Source of the DNA: a bacterium
GTDB lineage: Bacteria > Actinomycetota > Acidimicrobiia > Spongiisociales > ZC4RG35
Assembly (NCBI GenBank): GCA_028824015.1
Contig: JAPPFC010000048.1
Location: forward strand, 1-64,000
Reading direction: 5' to 3'
Length of the DNA stretch: 64,000 nucleotides
The notes below the pieces were generated by a model that saw only the letters and a program-made list of their open reading frames with translations, made no database searches and was not told where the DNA came from. A program made the translations under genes and the position numbers. Below, in pieces: positions 30,291 to 40,313 of this stretch (position 1 is the stretch's first letter; each line of letters starts with the position of its first letter).

Positions 30291-32712
30291 ACTTCACCAC
30301 CAGGTTGACGACCCGGGGCGGGCGCGCTATCACTCGAACCACACGCCCTCCCTCCAGCCAGCGTTGGATCCGCTGGGACCGGAACGCGTACTGCTCCGCC
30401 GCTGCCTCGTCGATGTCGGTGGGCACCTCCACACGGTCCCGGACCTTGCCGTTGACCTGCAGCACCATCACAACCTTGTCCTCCCGGGCCACCTCCTCGT
30501 CCCAGGCCGGCCAAGGTTGGGTGGCGAGGATCCCCTGGTATCCCAGCCGATCCCATAACTCGTGGGATACGTGGGGCGCCAATGGCGCAAGCATCAACAG
30601 CAGCAGGCGGTAGACCTCCCGGAAAGTCTCGGTGCGTCCACCTCCCCGCAGGTAGGCGATCACGTCGTTGATCATCGCCATCAGAGTCGACACCACGGTG
30701 TTGAAGTGGAAACGGTCGATGTCGGAAGTCACCTTGCGCAGGGCGCGGTGCGCCACGCCCAGGATCGCCCTGTCCCGACGATCCTCCTCCCGGTCGCTGA
30801 CCGAGCCGACTTCGCCCATGCCCATCCGCCAAACCCTGTCGAGGAAGCGAGAAGTGCCCTCCACTCCCCCGTCGATCCACACCGCATCATCCGTCGGCGG
30901 CCCGATGAACAGTTCGTAGAGACGGACCGCGTCCGCGCCGTAACGGTCGTAATAGGGCTCGGGAGTGACCACGTTGCCCCGGGACTTGGACATCTTGGCG
31001 CCGTCCTTCACCAGCATCCCCTGGGTGAAGAGCCGCGTGAAGGGCTCTTTGGCGGGGCAAAGACCCAGGTCGTAGAGAACCTTGGTAATGAACCGGGCGT
31101 AGAGAAGATGCAGAACGGCGTGCTCCACTCCGCCGATGTACTGGTCCACCGCCATCCAGTACCTGACTTTCTCCCCGTCGAAGATCCGCTCGGCGTTGTG
31201 AGCATCGCAGTAACGGAGGAAGTACCAGGAGGAGTCCACGAAAGTATCCATCGTGTCGGTCTCCCGCCTGCCCGGTCCTCCGCACCGGGGGCAATCGACC
31301 TCTACCCACTCGGTGGCGAGAGCCAGCGGCGACTGTCCCCGGGGCCGGTACTCCTCCACGTCGGGATGGATGACCGGGAGATCTTCTTCGGGCACGGGCA
31401 CGAGGCCGCATGACTCGCAGTTGACCATGGGAATCGGGCATCCCCAGTAGCGCTGCCGGGACACCAGCCAATCATGGAGGCGGTACTTGACCGCCCGCCG
31501 CCCGATCCCCTTCTCCTCCAACCAGGCGATGATCCTGTCCTTGGCGGCCTCTGTCTCCAGACCGTTCAGAAACTCCGAGTTGACCGAGATCCCCTCCCCC
31601 GTGTAGGCCTCCCCTTCCCACCCGTCGGGAGGCCGGACCGTACGGATTATCTCCAGCCCCCGCTGGGCGGCGAAGTCCCAATCCCGCTGGTCTTCCCCCG
31701 GCACTCCCATGATCGCTCCCGTCCCGTAGCCCATCAGCACGTAGTCGGCTATGTAGAGGGGAACCCGCTTCCCGTTGGCCGGGTTTATGCAATACCGCCC
31801 GATGAAGGTACCGGACTTCTCCCCGGTGGCCATCCTCTCCAACTCGCTGGCTGCGGAGACCCGTTTCACGTAGGCCCGGATCTCCTCCTCGTAGGGTCCG
31901 CCCGCCACCAGTGGCTCAACCAGGGGATGCTCGGGAGCGAGCACCGCGAAGGTCATCCCGTAGATGGTGTCCGGTCGGGTCGTGTAGACGTCGAACGCCC
32001 CGTCGCCGTCTGCCACCTCGATGGTGAAGTCACACCCCTCCGATCGCCCGATCCAGTTCTGCTGCATCACCTTCACCCGCTCAGGCCACTCAAGCCCCTC
32101 CAGGTCCTCCAGCAGGCGGTCGGCGTACTCGGTGATCCGAAAGTGCCACTGCTCGAGATCGCGGCGGACCACCGGGGACTCGCATCGCTCGCAGGCCCCG
32201 TTCACCACCTGCTCGTTGGCCAGCACCGTCTGATCCTGCTCGCACCAGTTGACAGCGGACCGGGACTTGTAGGCGAGGCCCCTCTCGTAGAGCTGGAGGA
32301 ACAGCCACTGATCCCACCGGTAGTACTCGGGTGTGTGACAGGCCAGTTCCCGGCTCCAGTCGTACACGGCCCCCAGCCGGCGGAGTTGGGACTTCATGCG
32401 GGTGATCTGGCGTTCGGTGAACTCTCGGGGATGCACGCCCGTGGCGATGGCGGCGTTCTCGGCCGGCAGGCCGAATGAGTCCCAGCCCATCGGGGAGAGT
32501 ACGTTGTAGCCCTGCATCTTCCGGTAGCGGGTGAGAAGGTCCACATAGGTGTAGTTCCGGAGGTGCCCCATGTGGAGGTCCCCGGAGGGATAGGGATACA
32601 TCTGCAGGTTGTAGTACTTGGGCCGCTCGGAGTCCTCCTTGGTGTAGAACGTCTTGTCCTGCTCCCAGAAGTCCTGCCACTTCGCCTCGATCAAGGCGAC
32701 ATCGTATTCCAT
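30289..32712 (-). CDS. leuS: Leucyl-tRNA synthetase
   Basis: MYPYPSGDLHMGHLRNYTYVD (HIGH-type) and GAKMSKSRGNVV (KMSKS); start at MEYDVALIEAKWQ. Confidence 0.95.
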   Translation of the reverse strand: MEYDVALIEAKWQDFWEQDKTFYTKEDSERPKYYNLQMYPYPSGDLHMGHLRNYTYVDLLTRYRKMQGYNVLSPMGWDSFGLPAENAAIATGVHPREFTERQITRMKSQLRRLGAVYDWSRELACHTPEYYRWDQWLFLQLYERGLAYKSRSAVNWCEQDQTVLANEQVVNGACERCESPVVRRDLEQWHFRITEYADRLLEDLEGLEWPERVKVMQQNWIGRSEGCDFTIEVADGDGAFDVYTTRPDTIYGMTFAVLAPEHPLVEPLVAGGPYEEEIRAYVKRVSAASELERMATGEKSGTFIGRYCINPANGKRVPLYIADYVLMGYGTGAIMGVPGEDQRDWDFAAQRGLEIIRTVRPPDGWEGEAYTGEGISVNSEFLNGLETEAAKDRIIAWLEEKGIGRRAVKYRLHDWLVSRQRYWGCPIPMVNCESCGLVPVPEEDLPVIHPDVEEYRPRGQSPLALATEWVEVDCPRCGGPGRRETDTMDTFVDSSWYFLRYCDAHNAERIFDGEKVRYWMAVDQYIGGVEHAVLHLLYARFITKVLYDLGLCPAKEPFTRLFTQGMLVKDGAKMSKSRGNVVTPEPYYDRYGADAVRLYELFIGPPTDDAVWIDGGVEGTSRFLDRVWRMGMGEVGSVSDREEDRRDRAILGVAHRALRKVTSDIDRFHFNTVVSTLMAMINDVIAYLRGGGRTETFREVYRLLLLMLAPLAPHVSHELWDRLGYQGILATQPWPAWDEEVAREDKVVMVLQVNGKVRDRVEVPTDIDEAAAEQYAFRSQRIQRWLEGGRVVRVIARPPRVVNLVVK

Positions 32713-32852
32713 AGGGGAGAACTTTACCGGCCGACGAGCCTCCGATCGATATTGGAATCCCGTGACCGGCCTCCCCCATGCGGCCAAGGGACCGCCGGAT
32801 GGAGGGGTTAGGATGATCGCCCTAGACGACTTGCGACCAGGAGATCGGACGG

Positions 32853-34472
32853 ATGGCACCGCGGCTCAAGTATTGGGGGTGGGGATACGAGGGACAGGGC
32901 CTGGCGGCCGGAGAACGGGAGAATCTGCTGCGGACCCTGGCTGAGGGCTTCGGTATCAGCGGCGCCGGGGACGCCCGGGTACCCCCTCTCGACGGAGTCT
33001 CCCTCCACGCGCCCCGACTGAATCCGCCCGCCAGCCTGGAGGCCATCTGCACGCAGGAACCGTACGAACGGATCCTGCACAGTTTCGGCCAGTCCCAGCC
33101 CGATTCGATCCGGATATTCGCCGGAGACTTCGCCCACGCCCCCGACGTGATCGCCTATCCGAGAGACGAGGCCGACGTCGCCGCCCTCCTGGAGTGGGCC
33201 GGAGAGGCGGGGGCGGCCCTGGTCCCATACGGTGGGGGCTCGTCGGTGGTGGGGGGAGTCACGCCCGACGTCGGCCACGGATTCTCGGGAACGGTCACCC
33301 TGGACATGAGCCGGATGAACCGGGTGCTCGAGGTCGACCCGGTTTCGAGAGCGGCGCGCATCCAGGGCGGAGCCCTCGGTCCCGAACTGGAGGCCGGATT
33401 GAGGCCGCACGGGATGACGCTACGGCACTTTCCCCAGTCCTTCCAGCACTCCACCCTGGGAGGTTGGATAGCAACTCGCTCAGGCGGACACTTCGCAACT
33501 CTCTACACCCACATAGACGACCTGGTGGAGAGCATCTGCATGGTCACGCCCTCCGGAAGGATGGAATCGCGGCGCCTGCCCGGATCGGGCGCCGGCCCCA
33601 GTCCGGATCGGCTGGTGATCGGCTCGGAGGGAACCCTGGGAATAATCACCGAGGCCTGGGTGCGATTGCAGGGTCGGGTGGCCTTCAAGGCCACCGCAGG
33701 ATTCCGTTTCACCGGGTTCCTGCAAGCCGCCGGGGCGGTGCGGGCCATAGCGCAGGCGGGACTGTTCCCGGCCAACGTGAGGATCGTCGACGGGGTGGAA
33801 CTGGCCGTGAACGGCGCCGGGGACGGTTCCTTCACGTTGCTGGTCGTCTCCTTCGAGTCGGCAGACCACCCGGTGGAGGCCTGGATGGACCGGGCCGAGG
33901 AGTGCGCGCGGGATCACGGCGGCGTCCCCGACGTCGACTGGCGCACCAACCCCGACGCCCACCTGAAGGGAGCGGTCGGCGCCTGGCGGGACGCCTTCAT
34001 CAGGATGCCCTACAACCGGGAGAACCTCACACCGCGAGGCATCATCTCCGACACCTTCGAGTCTGCGATCACATGGGACCGATTCGAGTCCTTCTATCAC
34101 GCGGTGAAAGACGCCACGGGACGGGCCATCCGGGAGGCGACCGGCCGGGAGGGCGCAGTCTCGGTTCGATTCAGCCACGCCTACCCGGACGGTCCCGCTC
34201 CCTATTTCGCCTTCCACTGCGGCGCCGATCCGGGGTCCATGCTCGCGCAGTGGCGGGACATCAAACGGGCCGTCTCGGACGCGGTGATAGACAACGGCGG
34301 CACCATCACCCACCATCACGCCATCGGACGAGACCACCGGCCCTGGTACGAAAAGCAGCGGCCACCCCTGTTCGGCGATGTCCTGGCTCGGGCCAAGGGA
34401 CATCTCGACCCGAAGGGAGTCCTCAATCCGGGAGTGCTGCTGGCAAGGCCCGCCGACGCATCGACGGATTGA
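32853..34472 (+). CDS. FAD-linked oxidase, alkyldihydroxyacetonephosphate synthase (AGPS)-like
   Basis: VPYGGGSSVVGGVTPDVG...SFQHSTLGGWIATRSGGHFATLYTHIDDLVES...VIGSEGTLGIITEAWVRL; C-terminal HHHAIGRDHRPWYEKQ. Confidence 0.85.
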   Translation: MAPRLKYWGWGYEGQGLAAGERENLLRTLAEGFGISGAGDARVPPLDGVSLHAPRLNPPASLEAICTQEPYERILHSFGQSQPDSIRIFAGDFAHAPDVIAYPRDEADVAALLEWAGEAGAALVPYGGGSSVVGGVTPDVGHGFSGTVTLDMSRMNRVLEVDPVSRAARIQGGALGPELEAGLRPHGMTLRHFPQSFQHSTLGGWIATRSGGHFATLYTHIDDLVESICMVTPSGRMESRRLPGSGAGPSPDRLVIGSEGTLGIITEAWVRLQGRVAFKATAGFRFTGFLQAAGAVRAIAQAGLFPANVRIVDGVELAVNGAGDGSFTLLVVSFESADHPVEAWMDRAEECARDHGGVPDVDWRTNPDAHLKGAVGAWRDAFIRMPYNRENLTPRGIISDTFESAITWDRFESFYHAVKDATGRAIREATGREGAVSVRFSHAYPDGPAPYFAFHCGADPGSMLAQWRDIKRAVSDAVIDNGGTITHHHAIGRDHRPWYEKQRPPLFGDVLARAKGHLDPKGVLNPGVLLARPADASTD

Positions 34473-34557
34473 CCTCCACCCCGATCGGGGTCTCCCCGGC
34501 GGCGTCGAAGGCTGGATTCACCCACCGGACCGGCCGGACCAATAAACTGGCTGTCAC

Positions 34558-35874
34558 GTGACCCTCAGTGCCCTGCTTCGCCGCCGCCAAGCCGCCGGAA
34601 ACCCCATCAAGGTCGGGATAGTGGGCGCCGGTCAGATGGGCGAGGGACTGGCAATCACCATGGAGAGGATGGAGGGGATGGGCGCCTACGTGATAGTGGA
34701 CAGGGGAAGCGGACGTTCGGCGGCGATCTACCGCTCGGCCGGGATCGACGGCGCAGAAGTCATACAGACCGACGACCCCGACCGCGCCTCGCAGGCAATC
34801 GCCGACGGAAAGCGCGTCCACACCACCAACGCTTCTCTGGCCAGCGCACCTCCCCTCGACGTCACCGTGGAGGCAACCGGAATACCGGAGATGGGAGCCC
34901 GGGTCGCCCTGCAGGCGATAGCGGCAGGAAAGCACATGATGCAGATGAACGTGGAGGCCGATGCCACCGTGGGAGCGATCCTCCGACAACGGGCTAGGGA
35001 AGCAGGGGTGGTCTACTCCCTGTCGGGCGGCGACGAGCCGGGAGCGATAGCCGAGTTGTATGAATTCGCCACCCTGCTGGGATACGAGGTCGTCAGCGTG
35101 GGGAAGGGAAAGAACAACCCGCTGATTCCCACCGCCAACCCGGACACGATGGAGGAGACCGCCCACCGCCAGATGATGAACCCCAAGATGCTGGCCTCGT
35201 TTGTGGACGGCAGCAAGACCATGATGGAGATGACCACCATCTCCAATGCCATCGGCTACCTCCCCGACCGACGAGGCATGCACGGTCCGGAAGTGACTCC
35301 CGACACCCTTGCCTCCACCTACATACCGGAGGCAGCCGGGGGAATCCTCTCCGAGCCTGGACGCGTCGACTACGGGCGGGGGATCGCTCCCGGCGTGTTT
35401 GTGGTGTTCACAACCGACCATCCCAAATTGGTGCGCGACCTCCGGTACCTGAAAGTGGGAGACGGCCCCTACTGGGCGCTGTATCGCCCCTACCATCTCA
35501 CCAGCCTCGAGACCCCGGTCTCCATCGCCAAGGCGGTGCTCCGCGAAGAGACCACCCTGGCCACCGACCGCCCCCCTTCCGCCGAGACGGTGGCGGTGGC
35601 CAAGAAGGACCTCCGAAGCGGGGAGCGGATAGACGAGATAGGGGGGTTCTGCGTCTACGGGGTGATCGAGAAGGCCGAGGTGGCCCGCCGGGAGAACCTG
35701 GCCCCCCTTGGCCTGGCGACCGGCTCCCGGCTCACGAACGACGTCGAAGCGGGGACCCCTCTCACCTACGCGGACCTGGAACTGGAGGAGTCGAATGCCA
35801 TCGTCGGTCTGCGAAGAGCCCAGGATGCCCTGATGTTGCAGGGATGTCCGGAACGGTCCTCACGCAGGCCATAA
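34558..35874 (+). CDS. NAD(P)-dependent oxidoreductase with C-terminal SAF-like domain (homoserine dehydrogenase-like fold), GTG start
   Basis: KVGIVGAGQMGEGLAITMERMEGM...; C-terminal VAKKDLRSGERIDEIGGFCVYG...LTNDVEAGTPLTYADLEL. Confidence 0.75.
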   Translation: MTLSALLRRRQAAGNPIKVGIVGAGQMGEGLAITMERMEGMGAYVIVDRGSGRSAAIYRSAGIDGAEVIQTDDPDRASQAIADGKRVHTTNASLASAPPLDVTVEATGIPEMGARVALQAIAAGKHMMQMNVEADATVGAILRQRAREAGVVYSLSGGDEPGAIAELYEFATLLGYEVVSVGKGKNNPLIPTANPDTMEETAHRQMMNPKMLASFVDGSKTMMEMTTISNAIGYLPDRRGMHGPEVTPDTLASTYIPEAAGGILSEPGRVDYGRGIAPGVFVVFTTDHPKLVRDLRYLKVGDGPYWALYRPYHLTSLETPVSIAKAVLREETTLATDRPPSAETVAVAKKDLRSGERIDEIGGFCVYGVIEKAEVARRENLAPLGLATGSRLTNDVEAGTPLTYADLELEESNAIVGLRRAQDALMLQGCPERSSRRP

Positions 35875-35911
35875 TCGGTAGACCGTCAAACAGTCCAATC
35901 TGGAGAGATAC

Positions 35912-36769
35912 ATGAACATAACGAGAGTAGGAGTCGTCGGAGGTGGATTGATGGGTTCGGGCATCGCCGAGGTGTGCGCCCGGGCCGGGTGCGACGTGAC
36001 GGTCGTGGAAGCCGACTCGCCGCGAGCCGAGGCGGCCTACCAGAGGATCCTTGCTTCCACCGGTAAGGCCGTGGCGCGAGGAAAGATGACGGCCGACGAG
36101 CAGGACAGCACCCTTGCCAAGGTGACCGTGACCGACGACTTGGACAGTCTGTCCCGGAGCCAACTGGTGATCGAGGCGGTCTCGGAGGTAATCGGCCTGA
36201 AGCTGACAGTATTCGAACGTCTCGACCAACTGGTCGAGGACCACGAGACCATCCTGGCTTCCAACACCTCCTCGATTCCCATCGCCCGCCTGGGTGCGGC
36301 CACCACCCGCCCCGAGAACGTGGTGGGAATCCACTTCTTCAACCCGGCTCCGGTGATGAAACTGGTTGAGGTGATCCCGACCATCTCCACATCGGAGGAC
36401 ACTCTGAAGACCGTGAATGACTTCGTCTCGGTCAACCTGGGAAAGAGCGTGGTGCTCTGCCGCGATCAAGCAGGTTTCGTGGTCAATGGACTGGTGGTCC
36501 CGTTCCTGATGTCGGCGGTGCGGATGCTCGAGGCGGGCGTCGCCACCCGCGAAGACATAGACACGGCGGTCAAGATGGGACTGAACCATCCCATGGGACC
36601 CTTCGAGTTGGCCGACTTCATAGGGCTGGACACCATCTATGAGATCGGCAAGGTCCTGTACGACGAGTTCCGCGACCCCGCCAACGCTCCCCCACCGCTC
36701 CTGGCCCGGTTGGTCGAATCAGGATGGACCGGCCGCAAGAGCGGAAGGGGTTTCTACAGCTACCTGTAG
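35912..36769 (+). CDS. 3-hydroxybutyryl-CoA / 3-hydroxyacyl-CoA dehydrogenase
   Basis: VGVVGGGLMGSGIAEVCARAGCDVTVVE...SNTSSIPIARLGAATTRPENVVGIHFFNPAPVMKLVEVIPT...GFVVNGLVVPFL. Confidence 0.92.
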   Translation: MNITRVGVVGGGLMGSGIAEVCARAGCDVTVVEADSPRAEAAYQRILASTGKAVARGKMTADEQDSTLAKVTVTDDLDSLSRSQLVIEAVSEVIGLKLTVFERLDQLVEDHETILASNTSSIPIARLGAATTRPENVVGIHFFNPAPVMKLVEVIPTISTSEDTLKTVNDFVSVNLGKSVVLCRDQAGFVVNGLVVPFLMSAVRMLEAGVATREDIDTAVKMGLNHPMGPFELADFIGLDTIYEIGKVLYDEFRDPANAPPPLLARLVESGWTGRKSGRGFYSYL

Positions 36770-36865
36770 CAACCACCTCCTCGGATCCGAGAGAAGCGTG
36801 AGTCCTCGTGTTTGACAACAAAGTGTCCCTTTCAGAGACCTGATTTGTGTTAACGTGGATGCCTC

Positions 36866-38338
36866 ATGGACAGTGGTTGGCGCCCTATCGAACCCCTTGA
36901 CTCAGAGGTGGGAGAACGGCTTAGGGGCGACTTAGCGGTATTGAATGCCCTGCACGGTTCGTGGAAGGAATTCGCTGATTCCCTGGCCGAGGCCGATCGA
37001 AGCGCCTTGAGACATCGAACGCTTCGCAAGCACGCAATCGAAACCGGAATCATCGAACGGTTGTATCTAGTTGATTGGGGCGTCACGGAGACCCTGGTAG
37101 CCGACGGGCTCACCAGGGAAGCGATGGCACGGGCGGGCGGGGATCCAGAAGTTCTCCCCATGCTCCAAGCTCAGATGGAGGGGTTGGAGATGGTAACCGA
37201 GTACGTCCGCGATGACCGTCCTCTCACCACCTCTTTCGTCAAGGAACTGCATGCGCTGATCACCCGTACCCAACTGTTCTACGACGCCACCGACGCTTTG
37301 GGACGCTCCGTAAGAACCAAGCTGGAACACGGAAAGTACAAGACCCTCGCCAACAATGTGAGACTGGCTGACGGGTCTCTTTACATGTTTGCCCCTCCAG
37401 AGCAGGTGAGCGGTGAGATAGAACGGTTGATAGAGTGGTATCGCGGGATGGACCACATCCACCCAGTGGTATCAGCTTCCTGGTTGCATCACCGGTTCGT
37501 GCAAATCCATCCCTTTCAGGACGGTAACGGCCGCGTGGCTAGAGCACTGACCCTCTTTTCGTTGGAGAAGAACAAATTCCCTCCCATCGTGGTCGACCGC
37601 GAGAACCGGGACTCCTATCTGGAGGCCTTGGACCAGGCTGACCACGGCGACCTGACACCGCTGGGAAGGCTGTTCGCCAAGTTGGCGATGCGGTCGATCC
37701 GCCGAGAATTGGAAGAACCCATCCCCAAACCCGCACCGCAGACCGCCATAGAGTTCGCCCGGGCATTCGCCCAGTCTCTGGACAGGAGAGAGTACGAGGA
37801 GACAAGGCAAAAGGAACGGGCGATTCACATACGGGCGAACCAACTCCACGCCCGCATGAAGGACTGGATGGAAGGCGTGGGTGAGGGCTTGGACGAGGCA
37901 TTCGCAAGTGAAGGGCGCAAGGTGGAGGTCTGGATTGATCAAGCCACACCCGATGACGGGCGCCGGGCGAAATGGTGGCGTTTTCAAATCATCGAAACGG
38001 CCAAGCAGGCCGAGCACTTTGCCGACCTCTCATCCAGCACTTGGTGGGCGATGCTAGGGGTTACCGTCAACGGTCTCAGACTGAGGTTCATTACTTCAAT
38101 CCATCATGTAGGAAGTCGCCGGACCGGGGTGATGGCCATCACTTCCTTCGGAGACGTTCGGATGCTCGATGAGGAACCGGCGGGTTATGAGGACACCTTT
38201 GTAGCCACCTCCTGGGATGCATTCACTTTTGCGTACAACGAGGAAGTTGAGGACCGGTCCGGAGAACTCTACGAGTGGCTTGACCAGTCCCTGACGGTGG
38301 CCCTCGAAGCTCTGAAACGCCTTACGATCGGCGGCTGA
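36866..38338 (+). CDS. Fic/DOC domain protein with C-terminal extension
   Basis: HPFQDGNGRVAR (HxFx[D/E]GNGRxxR) encoded at 37508-37543; N-terminal helix ETGIIERLYLVDWG. Confidence 0.88.
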   Translation: MDSGWRPIEPLDSEVGERLRGDLAVLNALHGSWKEFADSLAEADRSALRHRTLRKHAIETGIIERLYLVDWGVTETLVADGLTREAMARAGGDPEVLPMLQAQMEGLEMVTEYVRDDRPLTTSFVKELHALITRTQLFYDATDALGRSVRTKLEHGKYKTLANNVRLADGSLYMFAPPEQVSGEIERLIEWYRGMDHIHPVVSASWLHHRFVQIHPFQDGNGRVARALTLFSLEKNKFPPIVVDRENRDSYLEALDQADHGDLTPLGRLFAKLAMRSIRRELEEPIPKPAPQTAIEFARAFAQSLDRREYEETRQKERAIHIRANQLHARMKDWMEGVGEGLDEAFASEGRKVEVWIDQATPDDGRRAKWWRFQIIETAKQAEHFADLSSSTWWAMLGVTVNGLRLRFITSIHHVGSRRTGVMAITSFGDVRMLDEEPAGYEDTFVATSWDAFTFAYNEEVEDRSGELYEWLDQSLTVALEALKRLTIGG

Positions 38339-38451
38339 TCCCATACCCACCAGCCTCGTTGACAGGTGGGACTTTGCCGTGCAGGGATCCGTCATGATGT
38401 ACTCCTAGGTGCCGGATTGGTACATTGTGCCTTGTCGTAGAGAGGAGATCC

Positions 38452-39438
38452 ATGGGCCGGGCCAAGTATGGGCTCACGCTTTCGAACCGGAGCGTCCTGT
38501 TGGGATTGTCGAACGTCGGGGAGATGCTGGAACTGGCCGCGCAGGCGGACCGGGCCGAGGTGTGGGACTCGGTCTGGCTGGGTGATTCCATCTTCGCCAA
38601 GCCCAGGGTGGATGCCTTGGTGGCCCTCGGCGCCCTCGCCGCCCACACCGATCGGGTGAAACTGGGCGTTGGCTGCATGGCCAGCACCCCGCTTCGCGAC
38701 GCCCTGCTGATGGCCTACCAATGGCTCAGCTTCGACTTCGTCTCCAGAGGGCGGTCCATATTCGTGGCCTGCCAGGGACAGCGTGAGGCCGGCGGCGGGC
38801 AGTTCGAAGAGGAGTTCGCCGCCTTCGGGATCGATCCATCCACACGGAGCCGGCGCATGGAAGAGGCCATCGAGATCCTGCGCCTCGTTTCGGAAACCGA
38901 GAACGCCTCCTACCACGGGACCTACAACAGCTTCGAAGACGTGACGGTGCTGCCCAGGCCGCTGCAGCAGCCCCTTCCCATCTGGATCACCGGACATGCC
39001 AATCCCGCCTTCCCAAAGCTCTCCGAGAGGATCCTGCGACGCATCGCCCGGCTCGGGGACGGCTGGATGACCACCGGAAACACCCCCGACGGCCTGGCCA
39101 CCACCCTGGCGACCATCCGGCGGTACGGCGAGGAAGAGGGCCGACCGCTGGGAGACGACTTCGAGGCCTGCCTGTACTACAACATCCACGTCACCGAACA
39201 CCCCGACCGGGGGATGGAGGAAGTGGAGTCATACATGCGGGACTACTACTTCACCGACTACGACCGGGGGTTCCTGGAACGATGGGTGGCGATCGGCGAT
39301 CCCTCCGAGTGCATCAGGCGCATCAGGGAGTTCGCCGACGCCGGGGCGACCACCATCACCCTCAGGATCGCAGGCTACGACGAGGCCCATCAGTTTCGGA
39401 GAGTCACCGAGGAGGTACTCCCGGCCCTCGTGAAGTGA
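38452..39438 (+). CDS. LLM-class flavin/F420-dependent oxidoreductase
   Basis: EVWDSVWLGDSIFAKPRVDALVALGALAAHTDRVKLGVGCM...LPIWITGHANP...RIARLGDGWMT; luciferase-like TIM barrel. Confidence 0.85.
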   Translation: MGRAKYGLTLSNRSVLLGLSNVGEMLELAAQADRAEVWDSVWLGDSIFAKPRVDALVALGALAAHTDRVKLGVGCMASTPLRDALLMAYQWLSFDFVSRGRSIFVACQGQREAGGGQFEEEFAAFGIDPSTRSRRMEEAIEILRLVSETENASYHGTYNSFEDVTVLPRPLQQPLPIWITGHANPAFPKLSERILRRIARLGDGWMTTGNTPDGLATTLATIRRYGEEEGRPLGDDFEACLYYNIHVTEHPDRGMEEVESYMRDYYFTDYDRGFLERWVAIGDPSECIRRIREFADAGATTITLRIAGYDEAHQFRRVTEEVLPALVK

Positions 39439-39448
39439 TCAACCCCAA

Positions 39449-40312
39449 GTGATCGAGCGTTTCGACCACGCGGTGATAGGCATCCCCGACCTGGAGGAGG
39501 GGATCTCCGTCTTCCGTCGGCTGGGGTTCGAGGTAGCCGAAGGCGGCCGCCATCCGTCCCTGGGCACCCGCAATGCCATCGTGCGCTTCGGGCTCGACTA
39601 CCTGGAGTTGCTTTCGGTGGAGGATGCCGGCAAGGCCCGGGAAAGAGGGCCGTTCGGCCTCGAGTTGCTGTCGTTCCTCCGCAGGTCGTCGGGCCTGGTC
39701 GGTTTCGTGCTGGCGGGGTCGCGCCTGGAGGAACAGGCCGACGGCTTCAGGTCAATGGGCATAGGTGCGGAGGGCCCCTTCGAGATGGACCGGATCCGCC
39801 CTGACGGAAGGCGGTTGGAGTGGCGGCTGGTGGTCCCGGGCGGATCGCCGTGGCGGAAGCCCTGGCCCTATTTGATCGACTGGACAACCCCGGAGTCGGA
39901 CCTCCTGGCCTGGGACCCGCCGGGAGACCACCAGTGCGGGGTTACCGGCGTGGCGGGGATGGACCTGGTTACCAGAGACCTGGGGGCAACCCTGGAGATC
40001 TACGAAGCCGCTCTGGGACTCCGCCACCGGATGGCGCCCCCGTCACCGGGAGAGGCGGGAACCAGGAGCGTCTACCTGCGGATCGGCTCCTTCAGGTTGG
40101 GACTGCACGAGCCCACCGGGGACGGGACGGCCGGCCGGGAACTGGACCGGCGGGGGCCGGGGCCGTTCCGCCTGCTCCTGTCAAGCCCCGATCTCTCCAG
40201 CTCGGCCTCTACTCTCTCCACCCTGAACATCCAGTTCCGGAAGACGCCTCAAGGGCTGGACATCGACCAGGACGCCGCCGCCGGCGCCAGGCTCCGGATC
40301 GTTCCCGCCTAG
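39449..40312 (+). CDS. Glyoxalase-like (VOC) domain protein
   Basis: RFDHAVIGIPDLEEGISVFRRLGFEVAEGGRHPSLGTRNAIVRFGLDYLELLSVED; second VOC-like half GMDLVTRDLGATLEIYEAALGL. Confidence 0.8.
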   Translation: MIERFDHAVIGIPDLEEGISVFRRLGFEVAEGGRHPSLGTRNAIVRFGLDYLELLSVEDAGKARERGPFGLELLSFLRRSSGLVGFVLAGSRLEEQADGFRSMGIGAEGPFEMDRIRPDGRRLEWRLVVPGGSPWRKPWPYLIDWTTPESDLLAWDPPGDHQCGVTGVAGMDLVTRDLGATLEIYEAALGLRHRMAPPSPGEAGTRSVYLRIGSFRLGLHEPTGDGTAGRELDRRGPGPFRLLLSSPDLSSSASTLSTLNIQFRKTPQGLDIDQDAAAGARLRIVPA

Positions 40313-40313
40313 G

